Of a stretch of 64,000 bases of DNA, positions 8,800-17,672 are shown one piece after another. The number at the start of each line of letters is the position of its first letter. Position 1 is the first letter of the stretch. The position numbers were made by a program, and so were the translations under genes. The notes under the pieces are model-generated. The model did not search any database, was not told the DNA's origin, and saw nothing but the letters and a program-made list of their open reading frames with translations. The stretch lies in contig OZ244956.1 in assembly GCA_965222505.1 (NCBI GenBank), forward strand, positions 3,968,001 through 4,032,000, read 5' to 3'. The DNA is from G965222505 sp965222505 (GTDB lineage: Bacteria > Bacteroidota > Rhodothermia > Rhodothermales > DATKEJ01).

Positions 8800-8800
8800 C

Positions 8801-9871
8801 CTATCGTTTGCGATTATGCCGCTGGATGGTTTTGTAGAGCTTGCCCAGGGCACGATCCCGTTTGCGATCTTCATATTTGGATTCGCTTTTCCTGCGGTCC
8901 AGGTAGGCCACTTCCCGTTTGAGTTTTTGATAGCTCTGGAACCGGCCCGGGTCCAGGGTACCGTCGGTAAGGGCAGTCTGGACGGCACAGTCGGGTTCGG
9001 ATTCATGCATGCAATCCCGGAACTTGCAGGCGGTGGCGAGGGCTTCGATGTCCGAGAAAGCCCCTTGCACGCTTTCTTCGTCGGCCCAGAGTTGGAGTTC
9101 ACGCATGCCGGGGGTGTCGATGACCAGGGCTCCGCCGGGCAGGAGGTGGAGTTCACGGGAGGAGGTCGTGTGTCGCCCCCGACTGTCGTCTTCGCGGACG
9201 GCCCCGGTTTTAATAGTTTCGGTACCGAGCAAGCGGTTGACGAGGGTCGACTTACCTACGCCGGACGACCCCAGGAAGGCAACCGTATGGCCCGGTTTCA
9301 GGTAGGGCTGTAACGCCTCAAGCCCGGTGCCTTCCGCGGCGCTCAGGGGAATAATGTCGATGCCGAGGGCTACGCTTTCGACGGCCAGGATGCGGTTATC
9401 AAGGTTCGCACATAAATCGGCTTTGTTGAGGAGGATCACCGGCATGGCCCCGCTGTTCCAGGCCAGCGTAACGTACCGCTCAATGCGCCGCAGGTTAAAG
9501 TCGTGATCCAGCCCGCTGACCAGGAAGACGGTATCGACGTTGGCGGCCACGACCTGCTCACGGGTGGTCTCGCCGGCCACTTTGCGGGAAAAGGCGCTCG
9601 TACGCGGGAGTACCGCATGGAGGGTGGCGGTGCCTTCCTCGAGCCGGGTGCGGACGGCCACCCAATCTCCGACGGTAGGGAAATCGGCGGCGGTTTGGGC
9701 CGTTTGACGAAAGGAGCCGGAAGGTTCAGCGGTGAAGGAGCCGGTTTCGGTCAGCACCTGATAGCGGTGCCGGTCCTGGCGGACCACACGGGCCGGTACC
9801 AGATGGTCCATTTCGAGTTTATCGAAGGTCGCCGCATACGTGGCGTCCCAGCCGAGGTTTTGTAACTGCAT
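8801..9871 (-). CDS. rsgA: Ribosome biogenesis GTPase RsgA (YjeQ)
   Basis: The protein has 356 residues. It has an N-terminal OB-fold (about 25-110) and then the circularly permuted GTPase typical of RsgA: G4 LLNKADL at about 165 precedes G1 FLGSSGVGKSTL at about 215, and the G3 region DTPGM follows at about 260. A C-terminal zinc site (C-x4-C-x-H-x5-C; FRDCMHE visible) is at about 290-300. The tail is Lys/Arg-rich. RsgA releases late 30S subunits during assembly. A promoter-like element is located 28 bp upstream of the start. Confidence 0.97.
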   Translation of the reverse strand: MQLQNLGWDATYAATFDKLEMDHLVPARVVRQDRHRYQVLTETGSFTAEPSGSFRQTAQTAADFPTVGDWVAVRTRLEEGTATLHAVLPRTSAFSRKVAGETTREQVVAANVDTVFLVSGLDHDFNLRRIERYVTLAWNSGAMPVILLNKADLCANLDNRILAVESVALGIDIIPLSAAEGTGLEALQPYLKPGHTVAFLGSSGVGKSTLVNRLLGTETIKTGAVREDDSRGRHTTSSRELHLLPGGALVIDTPGMRELQLWADEESVQGAFSDIEALATACKFRDCMHESEPDCAVQTALTDGTLDPGRFQSYQKLKREVAYLDRRKSESKYEDRKRDRALGKLYKTIQRHNRKR

Positions 9872-9898
9872 GTGGGAAAGTTTATTTCGTATAGTCAG

Positions 9899-9929
9899 CT
9901 AATATGCATTCTTTGATAACATTGTGCAA
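9899..9929 (-). promoter_or_regulatory. Promoter-like element, shared motif copy 2 (for rsgA)
   Basis: Reading the minus strand: TTGCAC at 9929-9924, a 19-bp spacer containing ATGTTATCAAAGAATGC, and TATTAG at 9904-9899, pointing at rsgA 28 bp away. The spacer is almost identical to that at 63504-63534. Confidence 0.6.
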
Positions 9930-9979
9930 GCGTACGTGGGTTGCCGCTCTACCACTTGCCCGTGGTCATTGGTCCGTGG
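9906..9979. repeat. Dispersed intergenic repeat, copy A
   Basis: About 74 bp that align in inverted orientation with 63454-63527 at roughly nine matches in ten (8 mismatches counted by eye). The block includes promoter copy 2 and a heptamer tract (GGTCATTGGTCCGTGGTC). Both copies have the same orientation relative to the gene they precede (rsgA here, sulP there). Confidence 0.75.
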
Positions 9980-10324
9980 TCCGTTGTGGCTTTGACTCCG
10001 GCCTTACAACGAACCTTCCGGGCTGGCGCGGCGGTGGTGCCGGCGCGGCACTGAAGTTTGCACAGTCATTTCAAAGAACGGATATAATGTCTTGTTTACT
10101 AACGTGAATTTTCGGTTTACTACGTGAGTCGCTACGCTCGTTTGTAGTGATCACTTCAGCGATCTTCCCCAGACCAGTAGCGCGAAGAAGGAATACCACA
10201 GCCCAAAGCCGAACGCAAGCCGGTAAAATGAATGTCTGACATTTCCTTCGTAACTTGCAGCGAGAGACGCAGTACACAGAAGCATCGCCTACCCTAATCA
10301 TACCCATTAAACCTGTTCATCTCC
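9980..10324. other. Intergenic stretch with one promoter-like element
   Basis: Apart from the promoter-like element at 10058-10088 I see no coding potential. Short open frames on both strands lack ribosome-binding sites and family motifs. The 240 bases between that promoter and the ATG at 10325 would form a long leader of unknown role. Confidence 0.5.
10058..10088 (+). promoter_or_regulatory. Promoter-like element, shared motif copy 3
   Basis: TTGCAC at 10058-10063, a 19-bp spacer ending TTTCAAAGAACGGA, and a perfect TATAAT at 10083-10088. The CAAAGAACG core matches copy 4 exactly and copy 2 with one change. The downstream gene is the NTF2-like protein at 10325. Confidence 0.6.
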
Positions 10325-10753
10325 ATGAAACGTATTGCCCTGTTTTTGCTGTTGTTTTTCCCGGCCTGGTTTGCCGTGGCCCAATCTGGTGCCGATGCAT
10401 ATCCTGAAGTGGCTCAAACCCTAAACTATTACCTCGAAGGCGGTACCAACAACGACTATGAGACCCTCAAAAAAGCCTTCCACGAAACGGCCACTATGCG
10501 CTACCTCGGCGATGGAGAATACAAGGATGTAAACGCGCTCCAGTTTTTCTCCCGCATGAAGCCCGGTCCCAAACAAAACCGGGAAACCCGCCTCGTCTCC
10601 ATCGATATTTCTGGCAATGCCGCATCGGCGAAACTGGAAATCAAATACCCCACCTTCACTTTCATTGATTACATGCACCTGCTGCACATCGACGGAGAAT
10701 GGAAAATCGTCAGCAAAATCTTCTACCGCCGCAACGAAGCCGACACCCCATAA
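10325..10753 (+). CDS. Secreted NTF2-like / SnoaL-like (putative lumazine-binding family) protein
   Basis: The protein has 142 residues with a signal peptide ending FAVAQ. The mature part has the cone-shaped NTF2 pattern: helix LNYYLEGGTNNDYETLKKAF, FHETATMRY, then long strands with an aromatic tail (IDYMHLLHIDGEWKIVSKIF). Members of this family are often annotated as putative lumazine-binding proteins, but the ligand is not established. It is probably periplasmic. A second NTF2-like gene occurs at 12459. Confidence 0.75.
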   Translation: MKRIALFLLLFFPAWFAVAQSGADAYPEVAQTLNYYLEGGTNNDYETLKKAFHETATMRYLGDGEYKDVNALQFFSRMKPGPKQNRETRLVSIDISGNAASAKLEIKYPTFTFIDYMHLLHIDGEWKIVSKIFYRRNEADTP

Positions 10754-10909
10754 GCCGGTAAGTGACACAGAACATCTCCTTTCAAGAGCTTCGCCTTTTG
10801 GCGAACAAACGAGACGTTCCCTATCAATCTTTGCTTATAATTTTCTTGGCTGAACGTGTTGAACAAGAGCTTCGAGGGACACGTCGCAAGACTTCATAGA
10901 GCATCTTCA

Positions 10910-11380
10910 ATGAAACGACCAATTACTGGATATAGGCAGGACGAGGAAGGGGACTGGGTGGCGCTACTGAGTTGTGGGCACGGCCAACACGTTCGGCACA
11001 AGCCCCCCTTTTTCAACTGACCCTGGGCCGCTACTGAAGAAGGGCGGCAAGACCGTATCGGTCATGTTTTGAATTGTGTGCTGTGCGACCGATTTGAGCT
11101 GCCTCAAGGGTTTGAAGCCTACCACAAAACGCCGGTCTTCACCGAAGCCACCGTGCCACCCGGCTTGCAACGGGCGCATAAAACCAAGCTTGGCATCTGG
11201 GGGCGTATCGTGGTCGAAGAAGGTATGATACGGTATCACATAGAGGCCCTGGATCTGCAACTGGACCTGTCACCGGGGGAAGACGGCATCGTGATACCGG
11301 AGGTGCCGCATCATGTAGAGTCCCTCGGAGCCGTGCGGTTTAGCGTGACCTTCTACCGGGCTACGAACAACGTCGCGTGA
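10910..11380 (+). pseudogene. DUF3565-DUF1971 gene interrupted by an in-frame TGA
   Basis: From ATG 10910 the frame reads a DUF3565 domain (MKRPITGY, DEEGDWVA, CGHGQHVRH, then PPFFN-stop-PWATEEG in outline) and continues without shift into a DUF1971 domain (LPQGFEAYHKTPVF, WGRIVVEEG, PEVPHHVE) to the stop at 11378-11380. The TGA at 11018-11020 falls where family members usually have Arg (QNRPW), so a single CGA-to-TGA change explains it. Translation could in principle restart at TTG 11069 and give a free 103-residue DUF1971 protein. The rest of the frame is intact, which suggests a recent mutation, a sequence error, or readthrough. Confidence 0.8.
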
Positions 11381-11438
11381 ATGTGTGGATGGTCAAACCA
11401 GGGCAGCCTCTGTAATTCTAAGCGCGCACTATTTCGTT

Positions 11439-12056
11439 CTAAATCGGGAGGCGACGATACTCTAATATCCAGTTGACCTGCCATGCGCCGGTTTCGGGAT
11501 CCTGATAGGATTGATCCCAATAGGCACGGTCTTCTGAAAGCTGTTTCCAACGAAAACGCATCTCGAAAGTGTGTCCGTCATATTGTTCGGTACCGTAAAA
11601 CAGCCCAATGCCTTGATCGAAGCGACCGCGTACCTGTTCCGTAAGATGAGGGTAGGCGCGACTCATCCAGCGGAATTCCCATTCATCTTTCGATGGGTCA
11701 TAGGCTCGAATCATCAGTCCATCCATATCGTTGCCGTTGAAGGTGCCGTATGTGTTGTTGATGACAACGAGTCCCCCAAGAAACACCGTGAACTCAGTTT
11801 CCATAGTATTCTCGAGCCATTCGACCGATTCGGACATCCTCTCTCTGAGGGAGTGACTCCAAACGTGCCATTTACCCTCAAGAAAATCGAAGTTTTCCAC
11901 CGGATATGAATGCGTAACCCCATCCTCAAATAGGGTATCGCTAGCTTTCGCGTTCACTGCACCACCGTGGGCGAAGCTAACTTCGTCCATCCGCTGCGCA
12001 AGCAATGTAACATTGGACAATACACCAATAATGAAGATAAGGACAAGCAACCTCAT
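11439..12056 (-). CDS. Secreted DUF1579-like protein
   Basis: The protein is about 205 residues from the ATG at 12056, which begins a good signal peptide (MRLLVLIFIIGVLSNV...LLAQ); the frame is open for 35 more codons upstream without signal-like sequence. The mature region has FDFLEGKWHV, an acidic turn, FLGGLVVINNTYG, then strands with WEFRWMSRAYP and an aromatic end (WEQSY-like YWDQSYQDPE). This matches the single-domain beta-barrel proteins grouped near DUF1579. Function unknown, probably periplasmic. Confidence 0.65.
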   Translation of the reverse strand: MRLLVLIFIIGVLSNVTLLAQRMDEVSFAHGGAVNAKASDTLFEDGVTHSYPVENFDFLEGKWHVWSHSLRERMSESVEWLENTMETEFTVFLGGLVVINNTYGTFNGNDMDGLMIRAYDPSKDEWEFRWMSRAYPHLTEQVRGRFDQGIGLFYGTEQYDGHTFEMRFRWKQLSEDRAYWDQSYQDPETGAWQVNWILEYRRLPI

Positions 12057-12458
12057 ACAAACGCTCTTGATTGATTTTGTCAGTGGACATAAAAAAAAGT
12101 TACAGCGCAATCTCTTGTTCGTAAAGGGCAATATTCGGGCACAGCCTGTTGGGGCTCTCAATGCCGTATATCCTTTTCAGGTAACATGCAAGTTGCCGTA
12201 TTATGCTGCGTAAACTTGTTGGTCAAGCATTACTCGGCATCATGTGGGCCAAGAGATCTTGTTCGCTTGCGAGCAGGATCATCTGCGCTCGTACGAATCG
12301 ATTTTGTGGTATGATAGAGTTGGTCAAGTTGAGCCAACTCATGGGACTTAAGAGGACGTACGCGGATGGGGTGCATGACGTTTTTGCATGCAACATACAA
12401 TGTCCGTATCATCCGACAAAACCTCTGTCACTGTACTTAGGCTGCAAATAAAACCATC
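12057..12458. other. Intergenic stretch, no gene seen
   Basis: The only structured elements are a 7-bp inverted pair GAGTTGG/CCAACTC around 12318-12342 without a T-tract, and a weak promoter-like pair TTGCAT (12384-12389) - 17 bp - TATCAT (12407-12412) about 50 bp before the gene at 12459. I see no convincing open frame. Confidence 0.4.
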
Positions 12459-12959
12459 ATGAACATACAGAAAGCCTTTCGTTCAATTACCGGAGTGCTC
12501 GGTACCCTTTTTCTTTTAACCATACTTCACGAGACCGCCATCGGGCAGGTTGAGGCGTTAGATGCGTATTGGGCAGAGGTCAGTCGGACCGTTGCGGAAG
12601 GGGATTATGAAGGGTATGCAGCCCTGTATCACCCCGATGCCGTACTGGTGTTTAATACCAAAGGGTCCAGCGTGCCGATCGCTGATGCTTTAGCCGGGTG
12701 GAAACAGGGGTTCGACGATACCCGCGACGGCAAAATGGCGGCCGGTGTAACCTTCCGATTTTCCCAACGACTCAATGGCAAAGGCACCGCGCATGAAACC
12801 GGAATCTTCCGGTATGCCTTCACGCCCGAAGGCGGATCGGAATCGGTACGGTTTATTCACTTTGAAGGGCTCCTGGTCAAAAAAGATAAATGGCTCATGA
12901 CCATGGAATACCAGAAAGCTGCGGCGACGGAAGAAGAGTGGAAGGCCCTTGAACAATAA
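12459..12959 (+). CDS. Secreted SnoaL-like/DUF4440 NTF2-fold protein
   Basis: The protein has 166 residues with a signal peptide ending ETAIGQ. The mature part carries the usual NTF2/DUF4440 pattern: an N-terminal helix (LDAYWAEVSRTV), DYEGYAALYHPDAVL, then IADALAGWKQGFDD and paired strands ending in MTMEYQKA. No catalytic residues can be assigned. It differs in sequence from the protein at 10325, so it is not a recent duplicate. Confidence 0.7.
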   Translation: MNIQKAFRSITGVLGTLFLLTILHETAIGQVEALDAYWAEVSRTVAEGDYEGYAALYHPDAVLVFNTKGSSVPIADALAGWKQGFDDTRDGKMAAGVTFRFSQRLNGKGTAHETGIFRYAFTPEGGSESVRFIHFEGLLVKKDKWLMTMEYQKAAATEEEWKALEQ

Positions 12960-13099
12960 TTGATAGAACTGCTATTACTCCCTTTGCCGGATCATCTGAA
13001 GTACGGCTTCCTCGAAAACCGGAGCAGGGGCTGGTTTTTCGGGATCGACGTGGAGCCGATGGGCTTCTTCTTCACCATAGCGCAGCCTCAAAATATCCT

Positions 13100-15160
13100 T
13101 TATCTTTCGGTTGGGAGCCACACGGCCATCTCGCCGGGGCCTCGGTTGGCCCAGGCGAAGTAGGGAACGGCAAGTATGTCAAAGGGTGCGCCGCCGCGTA
13201 ATCCTTCACCACGTAGCACGGTCACTCCACCGAGCATGTCTGTGCGATATTCCGGTGTGAGCGTGGCTTCAGCCGGGAGCGAGACATCAAGGGCCGAGCC
13301 GCCGTTGTCGATGGCTTCGATGGCGTATACCAACGGTCCTCGCTGAAGGGCAAGGCGGCCTGCATTATTGTTTACCGCAGCATTCGCCGCTACCCGGCGC
13401 ACTGGCATGGCGAGATCAAGTTCTACCGTGTCGCCAGGATGCCAGGTGCGATTGAGCACCGCGAAGCCGCTGTCCATCTGCAGCGCCACCATTTCACCGT
13501 TGACACGTAGCACGGGCATGGATGCCAGGGTGTCCGTGAAGGTATAGAGATCGGAGGGGACGGGTTGGTTGCGCACCCATCCGGGGATGTGGATGCGCAT
13601 TTCAAAGTCGCCTGCAAAATCGACTGCTTCACCTTCCATGGCAGGTACATCCGTTTTGCCCACCGTCAGCCGCACAGCGCCGTCCCAGGGATAGTTGGTT
13701 TCCTGTGTGAGTTGCAGGGCACCACTGGGCAGGGTGAGGGTGGCGGTACTGCCGATGAACAGGTTCACAAAAACGCGTGTGCCCTGCGTCGCGTAGACGA
13801 AACCGGGAAGTTGACCCATGAGGCGTGCCAGGTTTGACGGGCAGCATGCGGTGCTGAAGTATTCGCGCCGCTGGTGGTCTCCTGTGGATTCCAAAGGATT
13901 GGTATAGAAGAAGGCATTGCCCTCCAGCGACACACCCGACAGGAAGCCGTTGTAAAGAATGCGCTCCATAACGTCCAGGTAACGGGCCTCACCGCTGGCT
14001 AGGAACATGCGGTGGTTCCACATGTCGAGGCCAATGGCCGCGCAGGTCTCGGCATAGGCACTCTGGTTGGGGAGCTGGTAGGCATCCCCAAACGACTCCA
14101 TCGAACCCGCAGCCCCTATGCTACCGGTCAGGTACATCTTCTTGGCAACGACGTCGTCCCACAGTGCGTTGAGTGCCTCTTGGTAGCCCGGCGCGTCGGC
14201 ACGGGTAGCCACATCGGTCATACCCATATACAGGTACATGGCACGTACAGAATGCCCCACGGCCTCGCGCTGATCCGTGACCGGCAGGTGGTCCTGGCGA
14301 TAGATGCGGTTGTCATAGCGTGCGAACGGATCTTCTTCCGCCTCGCGCTGTGGGGTGTGCTCGGCACCACGCTCATCGAGGAAAAATTTCGCCAGCCGCA
14401 GGTAGCGTTCTTCACCCGTGGCATCATAGAGCTTTACTAGGGCCAGTTCAATCTCTTCATGACCCGAGGTGTTCTGAAGTTTTTGGGGCTCGGGGCCAAA
14501 GGCATCGTCGATGTGATCGGCGGCGCGGATGGCTACATCAAGCAGGGTGCGCTTTCCGGTGGCGCGGTAGTGCGCCACTGCTGCCTCGATCATGTGGCCA
14601 TTGCCGTACAATTCATGGCTGTTGGAGTTGGTCAGTGCCCAGCGCGTTTTGCTCACGCCCGGCACCGGGTTCTCCGGGTCGACGGTCCAGGCAGGGAACA
14701 GGTAGCCGTCCTCCATCTGGGACGCCGCGATGAGCGCGATCAACTCGTCAAGCTGTGCATCGAGGGCCGGATCGTAAGTTTGTGCCAGCGCGTATGCCGC
14801 TGCCTCAACCGATTTGTAGATGTCCGAGTCGTTGTACCGATTTCCTTCAAACGGGCCGTCCATACGCCCGGCGGATTTGCGAAAATTGTTGACGCGGCCG
14901 GTCTCTTCGTTCTGCCGTGCCAGGTGCGGGATGGTCACCGTGTGGTTGATCTCCATGCGTGGTGCCCAAAACTGGTCGGTGAGTTGCACATCGGTGAATC
15001 CCACGGGTTCGATCGTCCATTCGTCGGGGCCAGGAGGGGCAGGCATTGTTTCGGGGTCTGGTGTGCAGCCGCCTGCAATGAAAAGAAGTACCAGCCATAC
15101 AAACAGATACGGGGTATCACGGCGTGCGAGGCGGTAGCGGGTTAAATGGAGGAGGTTCAT
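13100..15160 (-). CDS. GH127-family beta-L-arabinofuranosidase-like lipoprotein (DUF1680)
   Basis: The protein has 686 residues with a lipoprotein signal (lipobox AGGC about residue 31). The DUF1680/GH127 core starts with VQLTDQFWAPRM and has GHMIEAAVAHYRATGKR and HSVRAMYLYMGM. The zinc-cysteine site of characterised members is present: Glu371-x-Cys373 (AETCAAIG) and adjacent Cys439-Cys440 (TACCPSN). The C-terminus ends at the usual beta-domain (VPYFAWANRGPGEMAVWL). GH127 enzymes remove terminal beta-L-arabinofuranose; here it would act from the periplasm or cell surface. It lies alone, without a polysaccharide-utilisation SusC/D pair nearby. Confidence 0.9.
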   Translation of the reverse strand: MNLLHLTRYRLARRDTPYLFVWLVLLFIAGGCTPDPETMPAPPGPDEWTIEPVGFTDVQLTDQFWAPRMEINHTVTIPHLARQNEETGRVNNFRKSAGRMDGPFEGNRYNDSDIYKSVEAAAYALAQTYDPALDAQLDELIALIAASQMEDGYLFPAWTVDPENPVPGVSKTRWALTNSNSHELYGNGHMIEAAVAHYRATGKRTLLDVAIRAADHIDDAFGPEPQKLQNTSGHEEIELALVKLYDATGEERYLRLAKFFLDERGAEHTPQREAEEDPFARYDNRIYRQDHLPVTDQREAVGHSVRAMYLYMGMTDVATRADAPGYQEALNALWDDVVAKKMYLTGSIGAAGSMESFGDAYQLPNQSAYAETCAAIGLDMWNHRMFLASGEARYLDVMERILYNGFLSGVSLEGNAFFYTNPLESTGDHQRREYFSTACCPSNLARLMGQLPGFVYATQGTRVFVNLFIGSTATLTLPSGALQLTQETNYPWDGAVRLTVGKTDVPAMEGEAVDFAGDFEMRIHIPGWVRNQPVPSDLYTFTDTLASMPVLRVNGEMVALQMDSGFAVLNRTWHPGDTVELDLAMPVRRVAANAAVNNNAGRLALQRGPLVYAIEAIDNGGSALDVSLPAEATLTPEYRTDMLGGVTVLRGEGLRGGAPFDILAVPYFAWANRGPGEMAVWLPTER

Positions 15161-15485
15161 CGGGAGCCGATCCGTGGTTGGATAGAATTAGGTCATGTTA
15201 CGCGACCTCCCCTGATTCATGTACACGCAGTGCGAACAGTCGGCAAGGGTGGTCTGAAGGGTCATGCATAACATCAGGAATTAGCAAAGAGGAGGCATAG
15301 CCTTTAAGATAAGCAGGGCCTATGCATCAGCGGGTACCGAAATTCGCTTTCTAATGTTCTGATTTGTATAATTTATAGCATAGCTTTGTATGCGCAAAGC
15401 CCAACGGGTTGGTCACTTCGCAGTCTTCTCCTGAGACTGCCCTGTCCCGTTGCCGCCTACCTATCACCACAAAATCACCACTGCT
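15161..15485. other. Intergenic stretch with possible promoter for the gene at 15486
   Basis: TATAAT lies at 15367-15372 and a Bacteroidota-type TAnnTTTG match (TAGCTTTG) at 15381-15388. Neither has a strong -35/-33 partner. The remainder shows no gene or repeat I can support. Confidence 0.35.
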
Positions 15486-16727
15486 ATGAGAAAAAACTAC
15501 TACATCACCACCACCCTCACGTTCGCCTTCAGCATGGTCTTTCTGTTCACCTCGGCGCTGCAAGCCCAGGTTGCCCTGCCGTGGATGGATAACTTCGATG
15601 GCTATGCCAATGGAACCGTCCTGGATGGCACCGGTGCCCACAACGGATGGCTGGGGTGGGGAGGTTCTGCCGCTGCTGCCGGTACCGTTTCCAATCTGCA
15701 ATCCTCATCCGTTCCGCATTCGATAGAGATTGAAGGGGGAGATGATGCCATCGCCTGGTTTACCCCTGTCACCACCGGTCAATGGGCGGTTGAAGCCAAA
15801 ATGTTCATCCCGGGAAACTTGGTCGGCGGCACGTATTTCATCCTGCTAAATCAATACGACCACCCTTGCTTCACTTGTAATTGGTCTGTACAGGTTCAGT
15901 TTAACGGTGGCATCATGGCCGATGAAGGCGCTGGCGGCGGCACCCAGGCTTACATTGCTGATCAGTGGGTAGACATCCGCCTCGAAATCGACCTGGATGC
16001 CGACACGCAGCGGTTCATTTATAATGGCGCCACGTTCTATTCGGGGGTCTGGAACGGATACGTAACCGGGGCCGGATCGGGCTCGAATGCACTCACTGTG
16101 CTTGATTTGTTTGCCAATGGGGCAACCCAGGTGTTTTACGATGACATCTCGGTTACACGCTTTGGGTTGCCGGTAGAGTTGAGCAGCTTCGATGCTTTCG
16201 TCGAAGATGGCAAAGTGCGGCTGGACTGGACGACGCTCAGCGAGGAAGTAAATAGCGGTTTCGAGGTTGAAATGGCCCAGGGGGATGTCTTTACCCAGAT
16301 CGGGTTCGTTGAAGGACATGGCACCAGCACCGAGGTTCACAACTACACCTATACCGTAAATGATTTGCAGCCGGGGACCCATCGGTTCCGGCTCAAGCAG
16401 GTCGATTTCAACGGGGCTTTTGAATACAGCGATGTCGTAGAAGCCGTCGTCACCGTTCCCGAAGGCTACCTGATCGGCACGGCGTACCCCAACCCCTTCA
16501 GCCAGTCCACGACCCTCGAATTCGGGGTGGAAACGGCACAATACGTGACGGTTGAGGTCTACAACAGCGTCGGCCAACGGGTAGCTACGCCCTATGCACG
16601 CGAGACGGCTGCCAACCAGATGATCCCGGTCTGGGTGAACCTCTCCGATAAGCCGAGCGGGCAGTACATCATTTCCATACGGGGCACGAGCTGGAGCACC
16701 AACCGAATCGTAACCCTGAACAAATAA
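15486..16727 (+). CDS. Secreted jelly-roll/Fn3-type protein with T9SS sorting domain
   Basis: The protein has 413 residues from ATG 15486, which starts the signal peptide (ends ALQAQ); an open frame upstream to 15450 adds no sense. Residues about 25-215 look like a concanavalin-like laminin-G/jelly-roll domain (WMDNFDGY start, IEIEGGDDAIAWF, FYDDISVTRF end). About 220-315 is the typical Bacteroidota segment LPVELSSFDAFVEDGKVRLDWTT, and the end is a T9SS sorting domain (YPNPFSQSTTLEF, VYNSVGQRV). This is extracellular cargo of unknown binding target. Confidence 0.8.
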   Translation: MRKNYYITTTLTFAFSMVFLFTSALQAQVALPWMDNFDGYANGTVLDGTGAHNGWLGWGGSAAAAGTVSNLQSSSVPHSIEIEGGDDAIAWFTPVTTGQWAVEAKMFIPGNLVGGTYFILLNQYDHPCFTCNWSVQVQFNGGIMADEGAGGGTQAYIADQWVDIRLEIDLDADTQRFIYNGATFYSGVWNGYVTGAGSGSNALTVLDLFANGATQVFYDDISVTRFGLPVELSSFDAFVEDGKVRLDWTTLSEEVNSGFEVEMAQGDVFTQIGFVEGHGTSTEVHNYTYTVNDLQPGTHRFRLKQVDFNGAFEYSDVVEAVVTVPEGYLIGTAYPNPFSQSTTLEFGVETAQYVTVEVYNSVGQRVATPYARETAANQMIPVWVNLSDKPSGQYIISIRGTSWSTNRIVTLNK

Positions 16728-16750
16728 GCCTTACACGATACGCCGTGTTT

Positions 16751-16783
16751 GGGGGTGTCCGATTGCCGGGCACCCCCTTTTTT
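16751..16783 (+). terminator. Rho-independent terminator
   Basis: An 11-bp stem GGGGGTGTCCG / CGGGCACCCCC (one G-U pair), 5-nt loop, then six T residues, 24 bp after the secreted protein's stop. Confidence 0.93.
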
Positions 16784-16955
16784 CTGGATGAGGCGCGTGG
16801 CATGGGAAGGGCCGGGACAAGCCGCACCATACCCATGTGTCACGGCGAGGAGCCGAAGAGGCGACGTAGCCGTCCCATTTCGGATACAGGTATACAGGGA
16901 AAAATAAAGGAATGATGAAGTATATATCGTATTGCAACAAATACTAAGTGTTTTT

Positions 16956-16971
16956 CGATAGATTATTATCG
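16956..16971. promoter_or_regulatory. Inverted repeat upstream of DUF2975/HTH pair, candidate operator
   Basis: CGATA-6nt-TATCG in AT-rich DNA, about 35 bp before the DUF2975 start. The second gene of the pair encodes a small HTH regulator that could bind here. Supported only by position and symmetry. Confidence 0.3.
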
Positions 16972-17006
16972 TTTATCAATAAATATACTGATATGAGGGA
17001 CTCGTC

Positions 17007-17663
17007 ATGACTACCCATCTAACCACCCCCGAGGCGGAGACACTCACCAATTCCTGGCCGGTGAAGCTCGCCAAGTTTTTTGCCGATCTCGTTTATTATT
17101 TGGGCTGGTTTGCAATGGTGCTTCTTGTAGGGATCACCATTGCGTCGCTCTTTGGCCTCAAGCCGACGGAGCTAACCAACCAGGTCCCGGTTGAAATGAC
17201 CTTTGACCAGACGTTCAAGGACAGTGCGGAGGAATATGCCGCCCGGCCTTATCTGGTGGGGATGGAGGGGCTGGCGTCCATTCGGGTGCAGGGAGAGCCG
17301 GTGCTGTTGGCCGCTGGTCAGTTGTTGTGGGGGTTGATGATGTTGATCGGCTTTATGTGGGCGGCGTATCAACTCCGGAAGGTGATGCAGTCGGTCAAGC
17401 AAGGAGACCCGTTTAATGCTGCCAACCCGGGCCGGATTCGGATCATTGGGTATGTGGTGCTGGCGTGGAGTCCGATTGAGGCGCTCTGGAGCCACATTGC
17501 CTTCCGGTTGCATGCCGTAGAACTTGAATTTCCAGGGGCCACGGTAGACCTCTCCAATAGTTATCACTCTGATCTGGTGTTGTTGGGACTGGTTGTGTTG
17601 GTGTTGGCCCAGGTTTTTGCCGTAGGGGTACGGCTGCATCAAGAACAAGCCTTGACCATTTAG
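17007..17663 (+). CDS. DUF2975 integral membrane protein
   Basis: The protein has 218 residues with four hydrophobic segments at about 28-50, 95-115, 145-165 and 185-205. This is the layout of DUF2975 proteins, whose conserved K-x-x-x-x-G-x-P-F motif is visible as SVKQGDPFNAANPGRIR. Next comes a small YozG-like HTH gene 9 bp downstream; DUF2975 plus a Cro/CI-type regulator is a common bacterial pair, thought to sense or control something at the membrane, but the role is not established. Confidence 0.85.
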   Translation: MTTHLTTPEAETLTNSWPVKLAKFFADLVYYLGWFAMVLLVGITIASLFGLKPTELTNQVPVEMTFDQTFKDSAEEYAARPYLVGMEGLASIRVQGEPVLLAAGQLLWGLMMLIGFMWAAYQLRKVMQSVKQGDPFNAANPGRIRIIGYVVLAWSPIEALWSHIAFRLHAVELEFPGATVDLSNSYHSDLVLLGLVVLVLAQVFAVGVRLHQEQALTI

Positions 17664-17672
17664 GGGGCAGCT

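Noticed and set aside
9904..10307. Short open frames on both strands upstream of the NTF2-like gene
   Set aside because: They overlap the dispersed repeat and promoter motifs, have no ribosome-binding sites and look like non-coding DNA.
11018..11020. TGA as a selenocysteine codon
   Set aside because: The family has Arg at this position, not Cys, and no SECIS-like stem is evident right after the codon.
12975..13113. Small minus-strand frame after the GH127 gene, from GTG about 13113
   Set aside because: It reads as a charged peptide (NRKIKDILRLRYGEEEAHRL) that could be a relic, but it overlaps the GH127 end, lacks a ribosome-binding site and matches no family I can name.
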